Assembly (NCBI GenBank): GCA_910575075.1
Contig: CAJTCY010000021.1
Location: 1 to 64,000, forward strand
Source: Lachnospiraceae bacterium
Lineage (GTDB): Bacteria; Bacillota; Clostridia; Lachnospirales; Lachnospiraceae
Direction of reading: 5' to 3'
DNA length: 64,000 bases
A model generated the notes under the pieces. That model made no database searches. It was not told the DNA's origin and saw nothing but the letters and a program-made list of their open reading frames with translations. Within the stretch, counting starts at the first letter, position 1, and the number at the start of each line of letters is the position of its first letter. A program made the position numbers and the translations under genes. Positions 39,057 through 47,722 of the stretch are shown here, in pieces.

Positions 39057-39788
39057 ATGTTTCAATTTTTTGTAGAACCAGAGCAGATTCATGGAGAAGA
39101 GATTGTGATCACAGGCAGCGATGTAAATCATATCAAAAATGTTCTCCGCATGCGGACAGGAGAACAGCTTCGCATCAGTGATAACGAAGGAGGAGACTTT
39201 TACTGTAAGATTCAAAATATGGAAGAACAGCGGATTATACTGCAGATAACTGGTCCGGCCGAGGACACGGAACCAGGTATCCGGATTACGTTATTTCAGG
39301 GGCTTCCTAAAGGAGATAAGATGGAACTGGTGATTCAGAAGGCAGTAGAGCTGGGAGTCTTTCAGATTATACCTGTTGCCATGAAAAACTGTGTGGTAAA
39401 GCTGGACGAGAAAAAGGCGAAAGCGAAGCAGTTAAGATGGCAGGCCATTGCGGAAAGCGCCGCAAAACAGTCAAAGCGCAGTATTATTCCCCAAATTGGT
39501 AAGGTTATGAGTTTTAAGGAGGCGGCAGAATATGCCAGCAAGCTGGACGTGCGCCTTCTGCCTTATGAGAACCAGCGGGGAATGGCGCATACCAGAGAAG
39601 TGATGGGGGGCATTCAAAAGGGCAGTTCCGTAGGGATCTTTATTGGACCGGAAGGCGGCTATGATTCCCAGGAAATTGCACTGGTCCAGGAACAAATGGA
39701 GATGATTTCTCTGGGAAACCGTGTTCTGCGCACAGAAACGGCAGGGCTTTGCGCACTTTCGATGCTGCTTTATGCGCTGGAGGATTAG
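39057..39788 (+). CDS. rsmE: 16S rRNA m3U1498 methyltransferase RsmE
   Basis: 243 residues: N-terminal PUA-like domain (NHIKNVLRMRTGEQL) and a SPOUT knot with IFIGPEGGYDSQEIAL and LGNRVLRTETAGLCAL. It methylates U1498 of 16S rRNA. It follows prmA by 15 bases and is followed closely by the cysteine desulfurase gene. Confidence 0.95.
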   Translation: MFQFFVEPEQIHGEEIVITGSDVNHIKNVLRMRTGEQLRISDNEGGDFYCKIQNMEEQRIILQITGPAEDTEPGIRITLFQGLPKGDKMELVIQKAVELGVFQIIPVAMKNCVVKLDEKKAKAKQLRWQAIAESAAKQSKRSIIPQIGKVMSFKEAAEYASKLDVRLLPYENQRGMAHTREVMGGIQKGSSVGIFIGPEGGYDSQEIALVQEQMEMISLGNRVLRTETAGLCALSMLLYALED

Positions 39789-39797
39789 GAGGAGAAG

Positions 39798-40952
39798 ATG
39801 GAAGCATATTTTGATAATTCAGCTACCACCCGCTGCTGTGAAGGAGCTGTGGAGATCATGGTGCGGGCTTTGTCTGAGGATTATGGAAATCCGTCTTCTT
39901 TGCATGGAAAAGGCTTGGAAGGGGAAAACTATATCAAAGAAGCAAGGCATAAAATTGCAAAGACTATGAAAATTAAAGAAGCGGAGTTGATTTTTACTTC
40001 CGGCGGAACAGAATCCAATAATCTTGCCATTCTGGGAGCAGCTATGGCAAACAGGCGCAGCGGAATGCATCTGGTTACTACCTGTGTGGAACATCCGGCT
40101 GTGTCAGCGCCTCTGAAATTCCTGGAGGAACAGGGATTTTCTGTGACCCGTCTCAGCGTGGATCAAGATGGCATCATTTCTCTGGATAAGTTAAAGGAAG
40201 CGATTACACCGGAAACCATTCTGGTATCCATCATGTATGTGAACAACGAAATCGGCGCAGTGGAGCCTGTTGCTGAAGCAGCCAGGATCATAAAGGAGAA
40301 AAATCCTCAGACTTTATTTCATGTGGATGCCATTCAGGCATATGGAAAATATATCATTTATCCCGGTAAACTGGGAATTGACATGATGTCTGTCAGCGGC
40401 CACAAAATTCATGGGCCCAAAGGCAGCGGGTTTTTGTATGTGAGGGAAAAGACAAAGTTAAAACCTATTATTTATGGTGGGGGGCAGCAGAAAAATATGC
40501 GTTCTGGTACAGAAAATGTGCCGGCAATTGCAGGGCTGGGACAGGCGGCAGGGGAAGCGTATGAAAATTTTGAAAAAAAGCAGGAGCATTTACGCCAGCT
40601 GAAGAATGCTTTTATCAAAGGAATTGCGGATGAGGAATGGGCGCATTTCAATGGCAGAACGGGTGCAGACAGCGCACCGCATATTGTCAGCCTCAGTGTG
40701 GATGGAGTCCGCAGCGAAGTACTGCTTCATGCTCTGGAAGAACAGCACATTTACGTATCGGCAGGCAGCGCCTGTTCCTCGAATAAACCTGCAGTCAGCG
40801 CTACGCTGCAGGCAATTGGAGTTAAGAGGCAGTATCTGGATGCTACGGTGCGGATCAGTTTTTGCAAAGACAATACCCTGGAAGAAGTAGAATACTGTGT
40901 GAAAAAGCTAAAGGAGCTGGTGCCAATGCTTCAAAAATACATAAGGCATTAG
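39798..40952 (+). CDS. Cysteine desulfurase (NifS/IscS-like)
   Basis: 384 residues, class-V PLP enzyme. Visible: YFDNSATTRCC start, TSGGTESNNLAI, Schiff-base Lys in SVSGHKIHGPKG, and catalytic Cys loop SAGSACSSNKP. It transfers cysteine sulfur as persulfide. thiI follows 12 bases later, the arrangement seen for NifZ-ThiI in Bacillus, so its main role is probably sulfur supply for 4-thiouridine in tRNA. No iscU/sufU is nearby. Confidence 0.93.
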   Translation: MEAYFDNSATTRCCEGAVEIMVRALSEDYGNPSSLHGKGLEGENYIKEARHKIAKTMKIKEAELIFTSGGTESNNLAILGAAMANRRSGMHLVTTCVEHPAVSAPLKFLEEQGFSVTRLSVDQDGIISLDKLKEAITPETILVSIMYVNNEIGAVEPVAEAARIIKEKNPQTLFHVDAIQAYGKYIIYPGKLGIDMMSVSGHKIHGPKGSGFLYVREKTKLKPIIYGGGQQKNMRSGTENVPAIAGLGQAAGEAYENFEKKQEHLRQLKNAFIKGIADEEWAHFNGRTGADSAPHIVSLSVDGVRSEVLLHALEEQHIYVSAGSACSSNKPAVSATLQAIGVKRQYLDATVRISFCKDNTLEEVEYCVKKLKELVPMLQKYIRH

Positions 40953-40964
40953 AAAGGAAACCAT

Positions 40965-42149
40965 ATGTTTAAAGCATTTTTGATAAAATACGGAGAAATC
41001 GGAATTAAAGGCAAGAACCGCCATCTGTTTGAAGATGCGCTGGTGCAGCAGATAAAATATGCCTTAAAGTCTGTGGAGGGAGAGTTTGTCACCAGCAAAG
41101 AACAGGGGCGTATTTATGTAGAAGCTCTGACAGAATTTGATTATGACGAGGTCATGGAACATCTGCAGTGCGTATTTGGCATTGTGGGAATCTGTCCAGT
41201 GGTAATTACAGAAGATGAAGGATTTGATAAACTTGCAGAAGATGTCATTTCCTATCTTGACAAGCGTTATCCAGACAAGCATAAGACATTTAAGGTTAAT
41301 GCCCGCAGAGCAAGAAAGAATTATCCTATGAGTTCCATGGAGATCAATGCGGCGCTCGGAGAAAAAATTCTGCAGGCATTTTCCGAGATGAAGGTGGATG
41401 TGCATGAACCGCAGATTCTGGTTAATGTCGAGATCCGCGGGAGGATTAATATTTATTCAGAAGTGATTCCAGGACCAGGCGGAATGCCGGTGGGAACCAA
41501 TGGAAAAGGCATGCTGTTGTTGTCCGGCGGAATTGACAGCCCGGTAGCCGGCTATATGATTGCAAAACGAGGCGTGAAAATTGACGCTGTGTATTTTCAT
41601 GCGCCGCCCTATACCAGTGAACGTGCGAAGCAAAAAGTCATAGATTTGGCGAAACTGGTGGCAAAATATGCAGGTCCGGTTTACCTGAAGGTAGTAAATT
41701 TTACAGATATCCAGATGTATATCTATGAGCAGTGTCCGCATGAAGAACTAACGATTATCATGCGCCGTTATATGATGCGGATTGCAGAACATTTTGCGGC
41801 AGAGACAGGATCTCTGGGACTGATTACGGGCGAGAGCATCGGACAGGTGGCAAGCCAGACCATGCAGTCCCTTGCAGCTACCAACGAGGTGTGCACGATG
41901 CCGGTGTATCGCCCTCTGATTGGCTTTGACAAGCAGGAGATCATTGCTGTTTCAGAGAGAATCGGGACCTATGAGACTTCGATTCTGCCTTATGAGGACT
42001 GCTGTACCATATTTGTGGCCAAGCATCCGGTGACAAAGCCAAGCCTCAAGATCATCCGCCGTTCAGAAATGCGTCTTAAGGAGAAGATTGATGAGATGGT
42101 GAAGACTGCGGTTGAAACAGCAGAAACGATCATAGTGGAATCAGAATAA
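40965..42149 (+). CDS. thiI: tRNA 4-thiouridine synthase ThiI
   Basis: 394 residues: ferredoxin-like and THUMP domains (to about 165), PP-loop LLSGGIDSPVAGY, then the adenylation domain with ITGESIGQVASQT. There is no C-terminal rhodanese domain, as usual in Firmicutes, which fits direct persulfide delivery by the upstream desulfurase. It makes s4U8 in tRNA. Confidence 0.95.
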   Translation: MFKAFLIKYGEIGIKGKNRHLFEDALVQQIKYALKSVEGEFVTSKEQGRIYVEALTEFDYDEVMEHLQCVFGIVGICPVVITEDEGFDKLAEDVISYLDKRYPDKHKTFKVNARRARKNYPMSSMEINAALGEKILQAFSEMKVDVHEPQILVNVEIRGRINIYSEVIPGPGGMPVGTNGKGMLLLSGGIDSPVAGYMIAKRGVKIDAVYFHAPPYTSERAKQKVIDLAKLVAKYAGPVYLKVVNFTDIQMYIYEQCPHEELTIIMRRYMMRIAEHFAAETGSLGLITGESIGQVASQTMQSLAATNEVCTMPVYRPLIGFDKQEIIAVSERIGTYETSILPYEDCCTIFVAKHPVTKPSLKIIRRSEMRLKEKIDEMVKTAVETAETIIVESE

Positions 42150-42203
42150 TAGTCAGAATAATATTCAGGATAATAGAGAAAATGATAATGAAATAAATAA
42201 GGA

Positions 42204-42239
42204 AGAAAAAACCCCCATGAAATTGTTATCATGGGGGGA
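42204..42239 (-). terminator. Terminator of the HPr-like gene
   Basis: CCCCCATGA/TCATGGGGG hairpin. On the minus strand it is followed by a T-rich run (plus-strand A-run at 42205-42211), so it ends the minus-strand transcript and may also slow transcription from thiI. Confidence 0.8.
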
Positions 42240-42263
42240 ATCTACAAAATAATATGGAAAGAA

Positions 42264-42494
42264 TTATACCAGATATGGTTTTAACACTTCCATAACTTCG
42301 TCTTTGTCAGCCTCAGCGTGGATCGCAAGATCAATGGGTTTGGATAAATCAAGACTGAAAATACCCATAATAGATTTTGCGTCAATGACATATCTTCCGG
42401 AAATCAGATCAAAATCAAAATCAAACTGAGTGATGGCGTTTACGAAAGATTTTACCTTATCAATAGAGTTTAAAGAAATTTGTACGTTTATCAT
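42264..42494 (-). CDS. HPr-like protein lacking the active-site histidine
   Basis: 76 residues with an HPr-type fold pattern. The regulatory-serine motif is kept (DAKSIMGIFSLDL, matching the Ser46 region of HPr). The loop that should read GLHARPA reads NSIDKVKSF, so the phosphorelay His15 is absent. It therefore cannot carry phosphate for the PTS in the usual way but might be phosphorylated on serine like Crh. It has its own promoter (42535-42563, minus) and terminator and is isolated between plus-strand genes. The start is ATG after GAAGGAGG. Confidence 0.8.
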   Translation of the reverse strand: MINVQISLNSIDKVKSFVNAITQFDFDFDLISGRYVIDAKSIMGIFSLDLSKPIDLAIHAEADKDEVMEVLKPYLV

Positions 42495-42534
42495 GAGAAA
42501 CCTCCTTCATTGTTAAAATAAAAATATTATCCTT

Positions 42535-42563
42535 ATAGTAACTTCTTTTATACCAAAAGTCAA
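42535..42563 (-). promoter_or_regulatory. Promoter of the HPr-like gene
   Basis: Minus strand: TTGACT (42563-42558), 17-bp spacer, TACTAT (42540-42535). Confidence 0.7.
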
Positions 42564-42637
42564 TGGCACCATAACCAATTTAAGGAAAAAATGCAGGATG
42601 ATTTTCAGCAAAATGTATGGAGAGGATGGAAAGCAGG

Positions 42638-44014
42638 ATGAGAAAGGCGGCATTGCACAATTTAGGCTGCAAGGTAAATGCATACGAGACCGAGAGCATG
42701 CAGCAGCTTTTAGAGCAGGCAGGATATGAGATTGTACCTTTTGAGGAGATGGCAGACGTGTATGTGGTAAATACCTGTTCTGTTACGAATATTGCTGATC
42801 GGAAATCCAGACAGATGCTTCACCGTGCCAGAAAGAGAAATCCGCACAGCGTGGTAGTGGCTGCAGGCTGTTACGTACAGACGGCAGAGGAACAGGCAAG
42901 AGGTGAGTCTGTTGATATTCTGATTGGAAATAATAAAAAGCATGAGCTGCCGCAGCTGCTGGAGCAGTTTTTTGCAGAAAAAGAGAGAGGTCAGCAGAAA
43001 CAAGCCCAGAATCAGGAGCAGGAGGAATCTGTGAAGCTTGTGGCAGTTGATGATATTGCAGAGGATTTGGCGTATGAATCAATGTTTCTTTGCCGCACGG
43101 CAGAGCATACCAGAGCTTTTATCAAAGTACAGGACGGCTGCAATCAGTTCTGCAGTTACTGCATTATTCCTTATGCAAGAGGAAGGGTCAGGAGCAGAAA
43201 AGTGGAGGATGTGCTGGAAGAAGTGGAACGTCTTGGGAATAACGGCTATCAGGAAGTGGTTCTTACTGGAATTCATTTAAGCTCTTATGGCGTCGATCTG
43301 GGAACAGATTTGATAACCCTGATTGAGAAGGTACATGATTTGCCTGGAATTACAAGAATTCGCCTCGGTTCTCTGGAGCCTAAAATTGTAACGGAAGAAT
43401 TTGCCGGACGGCTGGCAAAACTGCCCAAAATCTGTCCGCATTTTCATTTGTCCCTGCAGAGCGGCTGTGATACGGTATTACGTCGAATGAACCGTAAATA
43501 TACCTGCCAGGAGTATGAAGCTTCCTGCGGAATTTTGCGGAAGAGCTTTGCGCATCCGGCGCTTACCACAGATGTGATTGTGGGATTTCCAGGAGAGACA
43601 GATGAGGAATTTCAGGAAACCCGCAGGTTTTTAAAGAAAATTGGATTTTTTGAAATACATATTTTCAAGTATTCTTTGCGGAAGGGAACCAGGGCAGCTG
43701 AGATGAAAAACCAGGTGCCCGAAACAGTAAAAAATGCCAGAAGCGAGACTTTATTTTCAGATCTGGAACCTATGAACAAAGCATTTTTGGACTGGTATTT
43801 TGGCAGAGAGGCAGAAGTACTGCTGGAAGAGAGAGTATCCCTTGAGGGCGCGGAATATTTTCTTGGACATACGAAAGAATATGTAAAGATAGCAGTGCCG
43901 GTTTCAGGAAAAGCAGATGAAAACCTTGTAAACAAAGTGATTCGGGGAAAAGTAACTGACCGCATCAAGGAACATGTCCTGCGGATAGAGAATGTTTTAG
44001 AAGAAACATCTTGA
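42638..44014 (+). CDS. mtaB: tRNA t6A37 methylthiotransferase MtaB
   Basis: About 458 residues from ATG 42638 (MRKAALHNLGCKVNAYE); in-frame ATGs at 42617 and 42626 are alternatives. Three Cys of the N-terminal UPF0004 domain (NLGCK, VNTCSVT, AAGCYVQ) and radical-SAM CNQFCSYCIIPYARG bind two 4Fe-4S clusters; a TRAM domain ends the protein. It converts t6A to ms2t6A in ANN-decoding tRNAs. In Bacillus mtaB (yqeV) follows rsmE; here desulfurase, thiI and the HPr-like gene intervene. Confidence 0.93.
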   Translation: MRKAALHNLGCKVNAYETESMQQLLEQAGYEIVPFEEMADVYVVNTCSVTNIADRKSRQMLHRARKRNPHSVVVAAGCYVQTAEEQARGESVDILIGNNKKHELPQLLEQFFAEKERGQQKQAQNQEQEESVKLVAVDDIAEDLAYESMFLCRTAEHTRAFIKVQDGCNQFCSYCIIPYARGRVRSRKVEDVLEEVERLGNNGYQEVVLTGIHLSSYGVDLGTDLITLIEKVHDLPGITRIRLGSLEPKIVTEEFAGRLAKLPKICPHFHLSLQSGCDTVLRRMNRKYTCQEYEASCGILRKSFAHPALTTDVIVGFPGETDEEFQETRRFLKKIGFFEIHIFKYSLRKGTRAAEMKNQVPETVKNARSETLFSDLEPMNKAFLDWYFGREAEVLLEERVSLEGAEYFLGHTKEYVKIAVPVSGKADENLVNKVIRGKVTDRIKEHVLRIENVLEETS

Positions 44015-44094
44015 GTTTTCCGAACATTTGTATTAAAATAGACAGAAGAAGATTTTATTAAGAACGAAAGAGCAGAAAATAAGGGCGTGAGAAT

Positions 44095-44358
44095 ATGCAG
44101 GATAAAAATAATACTCAATTTTTTAAAGTAGAAAAAGAGCAGCAGATACGAGTGGATGATGTGCTGGAAATTGTATATAGTGCGTTGCGTGAGAAGGGAT
44201 ACAATCCGGTGAATCAGATTGTAGGGTACATCATGTCTGGAGATCCTACTTATATTACCAGCCATAAGAATGCCAGAAGCCTTATTATGAAGGTGGAGCG
44301 TGATGAACTGGTGGAAGAGATTCTGCGTCATTATATTAAGAATAATTCCTGGGAATAG
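44095..44358 (+). CDS. ireB: IreB-family regulatory phosphoprotein (UPF0297/YrzL)
   Basis: 87 residues, intact family pattern ([37 protein letters not shown]). In Enterococcus IreB is a substrate of the PASTA kinase IreK and tunes cephalosporin resistance. It heads the conserved ireB-ruvX-yrzB cluster. Confidence 0.92.
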   Translation: MQDKNNTQFFKVEKEQQIRVDDVLEIVYSALREKGYNPVNQIVGYIMSGDPTYITSHKNARSLIMKVERDELVEEILRHYIKNNSWE

Positions 44359-44369
44359 GGAGGCATCAG

Positions 44370-44822
44370 ATGCGGATCATGGGTTTGGACTTTGGTTCCA
44401 AGACAGTAGGTGTTGCAATGAGTGATGCGCTTCTTGTAACGGCACAGGGGATAGAGACTATTCAGAGAAAGTCTCAGGGAAAGTTAAGGCAGACCCTTGC
44501 CAGGATTGAGACGCTGATTGAAGAGTATCAGGTAGAGAAGATTGTGCTGGGGTTTCCCAGGAATATGAATCATACACAAGGAGAGCGCTGCCAGCGTACA
44601 TTGGAGTTTCAGGAAATGTTAGAGAAGCGCAGCGGTCTTGAAGTTATTTTATGGGACGAGCGTCTCACGACAGTGGCAGCGGAGCGTGTACTGATAGAAA
44701 GCGGCGTGCGCAGAGAGAATCGAAAGAGCTATGTGGATCAAATTGCGGCTGTATTTATATTACAGGGGTATCTTGATTCGCTTGCGTATGGAAAAGAGCA
44801 GGGCGTGAACAGGGAACAGTAA
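44370..44822 (+). CDS. ruvX: RuvX/YqgF, putative pre-16S rRNA nuclease
   Basis: 150 residues with RNase-H-like fold: [52 protein letters not shown], and [14 protein letters not shown]. Acidic catalytic residues are present. It is known for 16S rRNA 5'-end maturation. It lies 11 bases after ireB. Confidence 0.93.
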   Translation: MRIMGLDFGSKTVGVAMSDALLVTAQGIETIQRKSQGKLRQTLARIETLIEEYQVEKIVLGFPRNMNHTQGERCQRTLEFQEMLEKRSGLEVILWDERLTTVAAERVLIESGVRRENRKSYVDQIAAVFILQGYLDSLAYGKEQGVNREQ

Positions 44823-44833
44823 AGGAATTGCAT

Positions 44834-45094
44834 ATGGAGAAAGTGAATTTTCAGTCTTCCCAGGATGGAGAGGCTTTAGAGTTTTATGTAATAGAACAGA
44901 CCCGGATCAATGGGGTGAATTATCTTTTAGTGACAGAGGAAGAAGAGGGAGATTGCGATGCTTTTATTTTAAAGGATCTTTCCCGTGAAAATGAGGAGGA
45001 AGCCATGTATGAAATGGTGGAATCTGAGGAAGAATTGGAATATATATCCAGAATCTTTTCTGAGATTTTGGAGGATGTGGATTTTACAATGTGA
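44834..45094 (+). CDS. DUF1292 protein (YrzB-like)
   Basis: 86 residues, very acidic, with the DUF1292 pattern (EFYVIEQTRINGVNYLLV, EEEGDCDAFILKDL). ATG 44834 follows AAAGGA; the TTG at 44828 is an alternative. Function unknown. Position after ruvX is conserved in Firmicutes. Confidence 0.85.
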   Translation: MEKVNFQSSQDGEALEFYVIEQTRINGVNYLLVTEEEEGDCDAFILKDLSRENEEEAMYEMVESEEELEYISRIFSEILEDVDFTM

Positions 45095-45131
45095 ATAAGG
45101 TGAGAAAATGAAGGGTGCGGCAATCTGCTAT

Positions 45132-45180
45132 ATATCAGTTTTTGCGGTGCTGTAATACGAAAGGCAGCAAAATCTGATAT
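45132..45180 (+). other. Long inverted repeat in the RNase J leader
   Basis: ATATCAGTTTTTGC (45132-45145) pairs with GCAAAATCTGATAT (45167-45180) with one mismatch; the 21-base interior can pair GCTG/CAGC. No T-run follows. It lies 80 bases before the RNase J start. Confidence 0.55.
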
Positions 45181-45259
45181 GAGCACAGTGCAGAGGAACC
45201 TTTCATTTTTAAATCAGAAAACAGTGAAAATAAAAATACAAGATAGAAAGAGGTGCAAC

Positions 45260-46924
45260 TTGAAAAAACAGAATAACTCAAAATTGAAAATCATTCCATT
45301 GGGAGGATTAGAACAGATTGGAATGAACATTACTGCCTTCGAATATGAGGACAGTATTATTGTAGTGGATTGCGGATTGTCATTTCCAGAGGATGATATG
45401 CTGGGAATTGATCTGGTAATCCCAGATGTCACTTATCTTAAAAACAATATAGATAAAGTGAAAGGATTCTTTATTACTCATGGCCATGAGGATCATATTG
45501 GGGCGATTCCTTATGTGCTCAGAGATATTAACGTACCGATTTATGCGACAAAGCTGACGATCGGCATAATTGAGAATAAGCTGCGGGAACATAATCTGCT
45601 TACCAAGGTAAAACGTAAGGTGGTAAAGTACGGCCAGCATATTAATTTAGGATGTTTTCGGGTGGAATTTATCAAGACGAATCACAGCATTCAGGATGCG
45701 GCGGCTCTCGCTATTTATTCGCCGGCAGGAGTGGTGGTGCATACAGGCGACTTTAAGGTGGATTACACACCGGTGTTTGGGGATGCCATTGACTTGCAGA
45801 GATTCGGGGAAATTGGTAAAAAAGGCGTACTCGCGCTGATGTGTGACAGTACCAACGCAGAACGTCCAGGGTTTACCAATTCGGAACGCACGGTAGGAAA
45901 GACATTTGACAATATATTTTCAGAACATACCAATACCCGTATTATTATTGCTACTTTTGCTTCGAACGTGGACCGTGTGCAGCAGATTATCAATTCTGCC
46001 TATAAATTTGGGAGAAAAGTGGTGGTGGAAGGACGCAGTATGGTGAATATTATTTCCACGGCCACAGAACTTGGGTATCTTCAGATACCGGAAAATACGT
46101 TGATCGATATTGAAGAACTGAAGAATTATCCGGATGAGCAGACGGTGCTGATTACCACGGGAAGCCAGGGAGAGTCTATGGCGGCATTGTCCCGTATGGC
46201 GGCTAATCTGCACAAGAAGGTCACGATCAAGCCGGGAGACACGATTATATTTAGTTCCAACCCAATTCCGGGAAATGAAAAAGCGGTTTCAAATGTGATT
46301 AATGAACTGTTTATGAAAGGGGCGGAAGTGATTTTTCAGGACGCCCATGTTTCTGGCCATGCCTGCCGGGAAGAAATCAAACTGATTTATTCTCTTGTTA
46401 AGCCAAAGTACGCCATTCCGGTCCATGGAGAATATAAGCATTTGAAAGCCCAGGCTTCGATCGCCCAGGAACTGGGAATCAATAAGGATGATATTTTTAT
46501 TCTTTCTTCGGGAAATGTACTTGAGCTGGACGAAAATGAAGCGAAGATAACCGATAAAGTTCCGGTGGGAGCCATTCTGGTGGATGGTCTTGGCGTAGGC
46601 GATGTAGGAAATATTGTGCTGCGCGACCGCCAGCATCTTGCGGAGGACGGCATTATCATTGTGGTAATGACGTTGGAAACCGGCAGCGGCAGAGTGTTGG
46701 CAGGACCGGATATCGTCAGCCGGGGGTTTGTCTATGTGAGAGGCGCCGAGAGTCTTATGGATGAGGCAAAACAGGTGCTGGATGAGGCCATGGATTACTG
46801 TATGGACAGGAATATTACAGATTGGGGCAGAATCAAGACGGAGATCAAGGAAGAGCTGGGCGAATTTGTCTGGAAGAAAACGAAACGCAGGCCTATGATT
46901 ATGCCTATTATTATGGAGGTTTAA
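45260..46924 (+). CDS. Ribonuclease J
   Basis: 554 residues from TTG 45260, with GAGGTG nearby; this length fits RNase J1, while the ATG at 45179 would add 27 residues that lie on the leader hairpin. Metallo-beta-lactamase/beta-CASP enzyme: HGHEDHIGAIPY metal motif, LMCDSTNAERPG, beta-CASP segment ITTGSQGESMAAL, PVHGEYKHL, then the C-terminal domain. It is a 5'-3' exo- and endoribonuclease in mRNA decay and rRNA maturation. Confidence 0.93.
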   Translation: MKKQNNSKLKIIPLGGLEQIGMNITAFEYEDSIIVVDCGLSFPEDDMLGIDLVIPDVTYLKNNIDKVKGFFITHGHEDHIGAIPYVLRDINVPIYATKLTIGIIENKLREHNLLTKVKRKVVKYGQHINLGCFRVEFIKTNHSIQDAAALAIYSPAGVVVHTGDFKVDYTPVFGDAIDLQRFGEIGKKGVLALMCDSTNAERPGFTNSERTVGKTFDNIFSEHTNTRIIIATFASNVDRVQQIINSAYKFGRKVVVEGRSMVNIISTATELGYLQIPENTLIDIEELKNYPDEQTVLITTGSQGESMAALSRMAANLHKKVTIKPGDTIIFSSNPIPGNEKAVSNVINELFMKGAEVIFQDAHVSGHACREEIKLIYSLVKPKYAIPVHGEYKHLKAQASIAQELGINKDDIFILSSGNVLELDENEAKITDKVPVGAILVDGLGVGDVGNIVLRDRQHLAEDGIIIVVMTLETGSGRVLAGPDIVSRGFVYVRGAESLMDEAKQVLDEAMDYCMDRNITDWGRIKTEIKEELGEFVWKKTKRRPMIMPIIMEV

Positions 46925-46968
46925 GTTAGATAGCCGTTGAGGGGGCAGACCGAAAGCAAGAGGTTGTT

Positions 46969-47313
46969 ATGCAACAGAGAATGGAAGAGATTTTAAACAA
47001 TTTAGTGGAAGCCTTTAAGGACAGCCAGGAATATAAGGAATATCAGAGAATGAGAGAGGTTCTGGCTCAGGAGCCCGAGAAAGAAAAGGCAGTGAATGAA
47101 TTCCGCAGGAGGAATTTTGAACTGCATAAATACCGGAATACAGATTTGTATAATGAAATGGACCGGGTGGAACATGAATTTGCGCCGTTGCGGGAGCAGG
47201 CATTTGTCAATGAATTTCTGGCAGCAGAGCTTGCAGTGTGCCGAATGGTACAGCGTATCAATTACCGTCTGATGGAGGAGATTGAGTTCGAGCTGGGATT
47301 TGAGAATTTGTAG
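46969..47313 (+). CDS. YlbF-family protein
   Basis: 114 residues, almost wholly helical, matching the YlbF/YmcA (Com_YlbF) family: FKDSQEYKEYQRMREVL ... LYNEMDRVEHEF. In Bacillus YlbF, YmcA and YaaT form the Y-complex that assists RNase Y. It lies 45 bases after RNase J, which suggests an RNA-decay role. Confidence 0.8.
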   Translation: MQQRMEEILNNLVEAFKDSQEYKEYQRMREVLAQEPEKEKAVNEFRRRNFELHKYRNTDLYNEMDRVEHEFAPLREQAFVNEFLAAELAVCRMVQRINYRLMEEIEFELGFENL

Positions 47314-47338
47314 GTACAAGGAACTATAGGGGAAGCTT

Positions 47339-47722
47339 ATGGGTAACAGCAAGGTAGTATTAAGTGTTTTAACCAGTATTTTGAGCCTTTTAATGATAGT
47401 GCTTATTATATTTATATTTCTAAGAATGGGAAATGCCGCATATGATCTTGGCTACAGGGTTTTCACAGAACCTGCCCTGGAGGAAGCGCCGGGGCAGGAT
47501 GTGACAGTGGAGTTTCAGGAGAAGACGACAGCGTTGGAACTGGGCAGCCTTTTGGAGGAAAAACGCCTTGTGGAAAACGGTCTGCTGTTTACCATTCAGC
47601 TTCAGATTTCAGATTACAGAGACAAAATAAAAGCAGGAACCTACACATTGAATACTTCCCAGACGGCGAAAGAAATGATGCAGGTTATGGCAGAAGAGGA
47701 AAATGAGGAAACAGAAGAATGA
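47339..47722 (+). CDS. Short MltG-like membrane protein (N-terminal part only)
   Basis: 127 residues: one TM helix (about 8-30), then a LysM-like subdomain typical of the MltG N-terminus (VTVEFQEKTTALELGSLLEEKRLV, YRDKIKAGTYTLNTSQTAKEMM). The lytic-transglycosylase domain with its catalytic Glu is absent and the ORF ends in an acidic tail. The last four bases overlap trmR. Bacillus has full-length yrrL (mltG) at this position, so this may be a family-specific short form or a truncation. Confidence 0.7.
   Translation: MGNSKVVLSVLTSILSLLMIVLIIFIFLRMGNAAYDLGYRVFTEPALEEAPGQDVTVEFQEKTTALELGSLLEEKRLVENGLLFTIQLQISDYRDKIKAGTYTLNTSQTAKEMMQVMAEEENEETEE

Noticed and set aside
38067-39215. 382-codon minus-strand open frame
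   Set aside because: Opposite prmA, whose motifs are clear; no start signal and no family resemblance.
44008-44025. A fourth P element starting at the mtaB stop (TTGAGTTTTCC)
   Set aside because: The end motif is present, but no matching right end, inner arms or flanking direct repeat follows.
45107-45154. Small leader peptide ORF upstream of RNase J
   Set aside because: A 14-15-codon ATG frame after AAGGTGAG exists, but it is too short to support and overlaps the hairpin; it may be chance.
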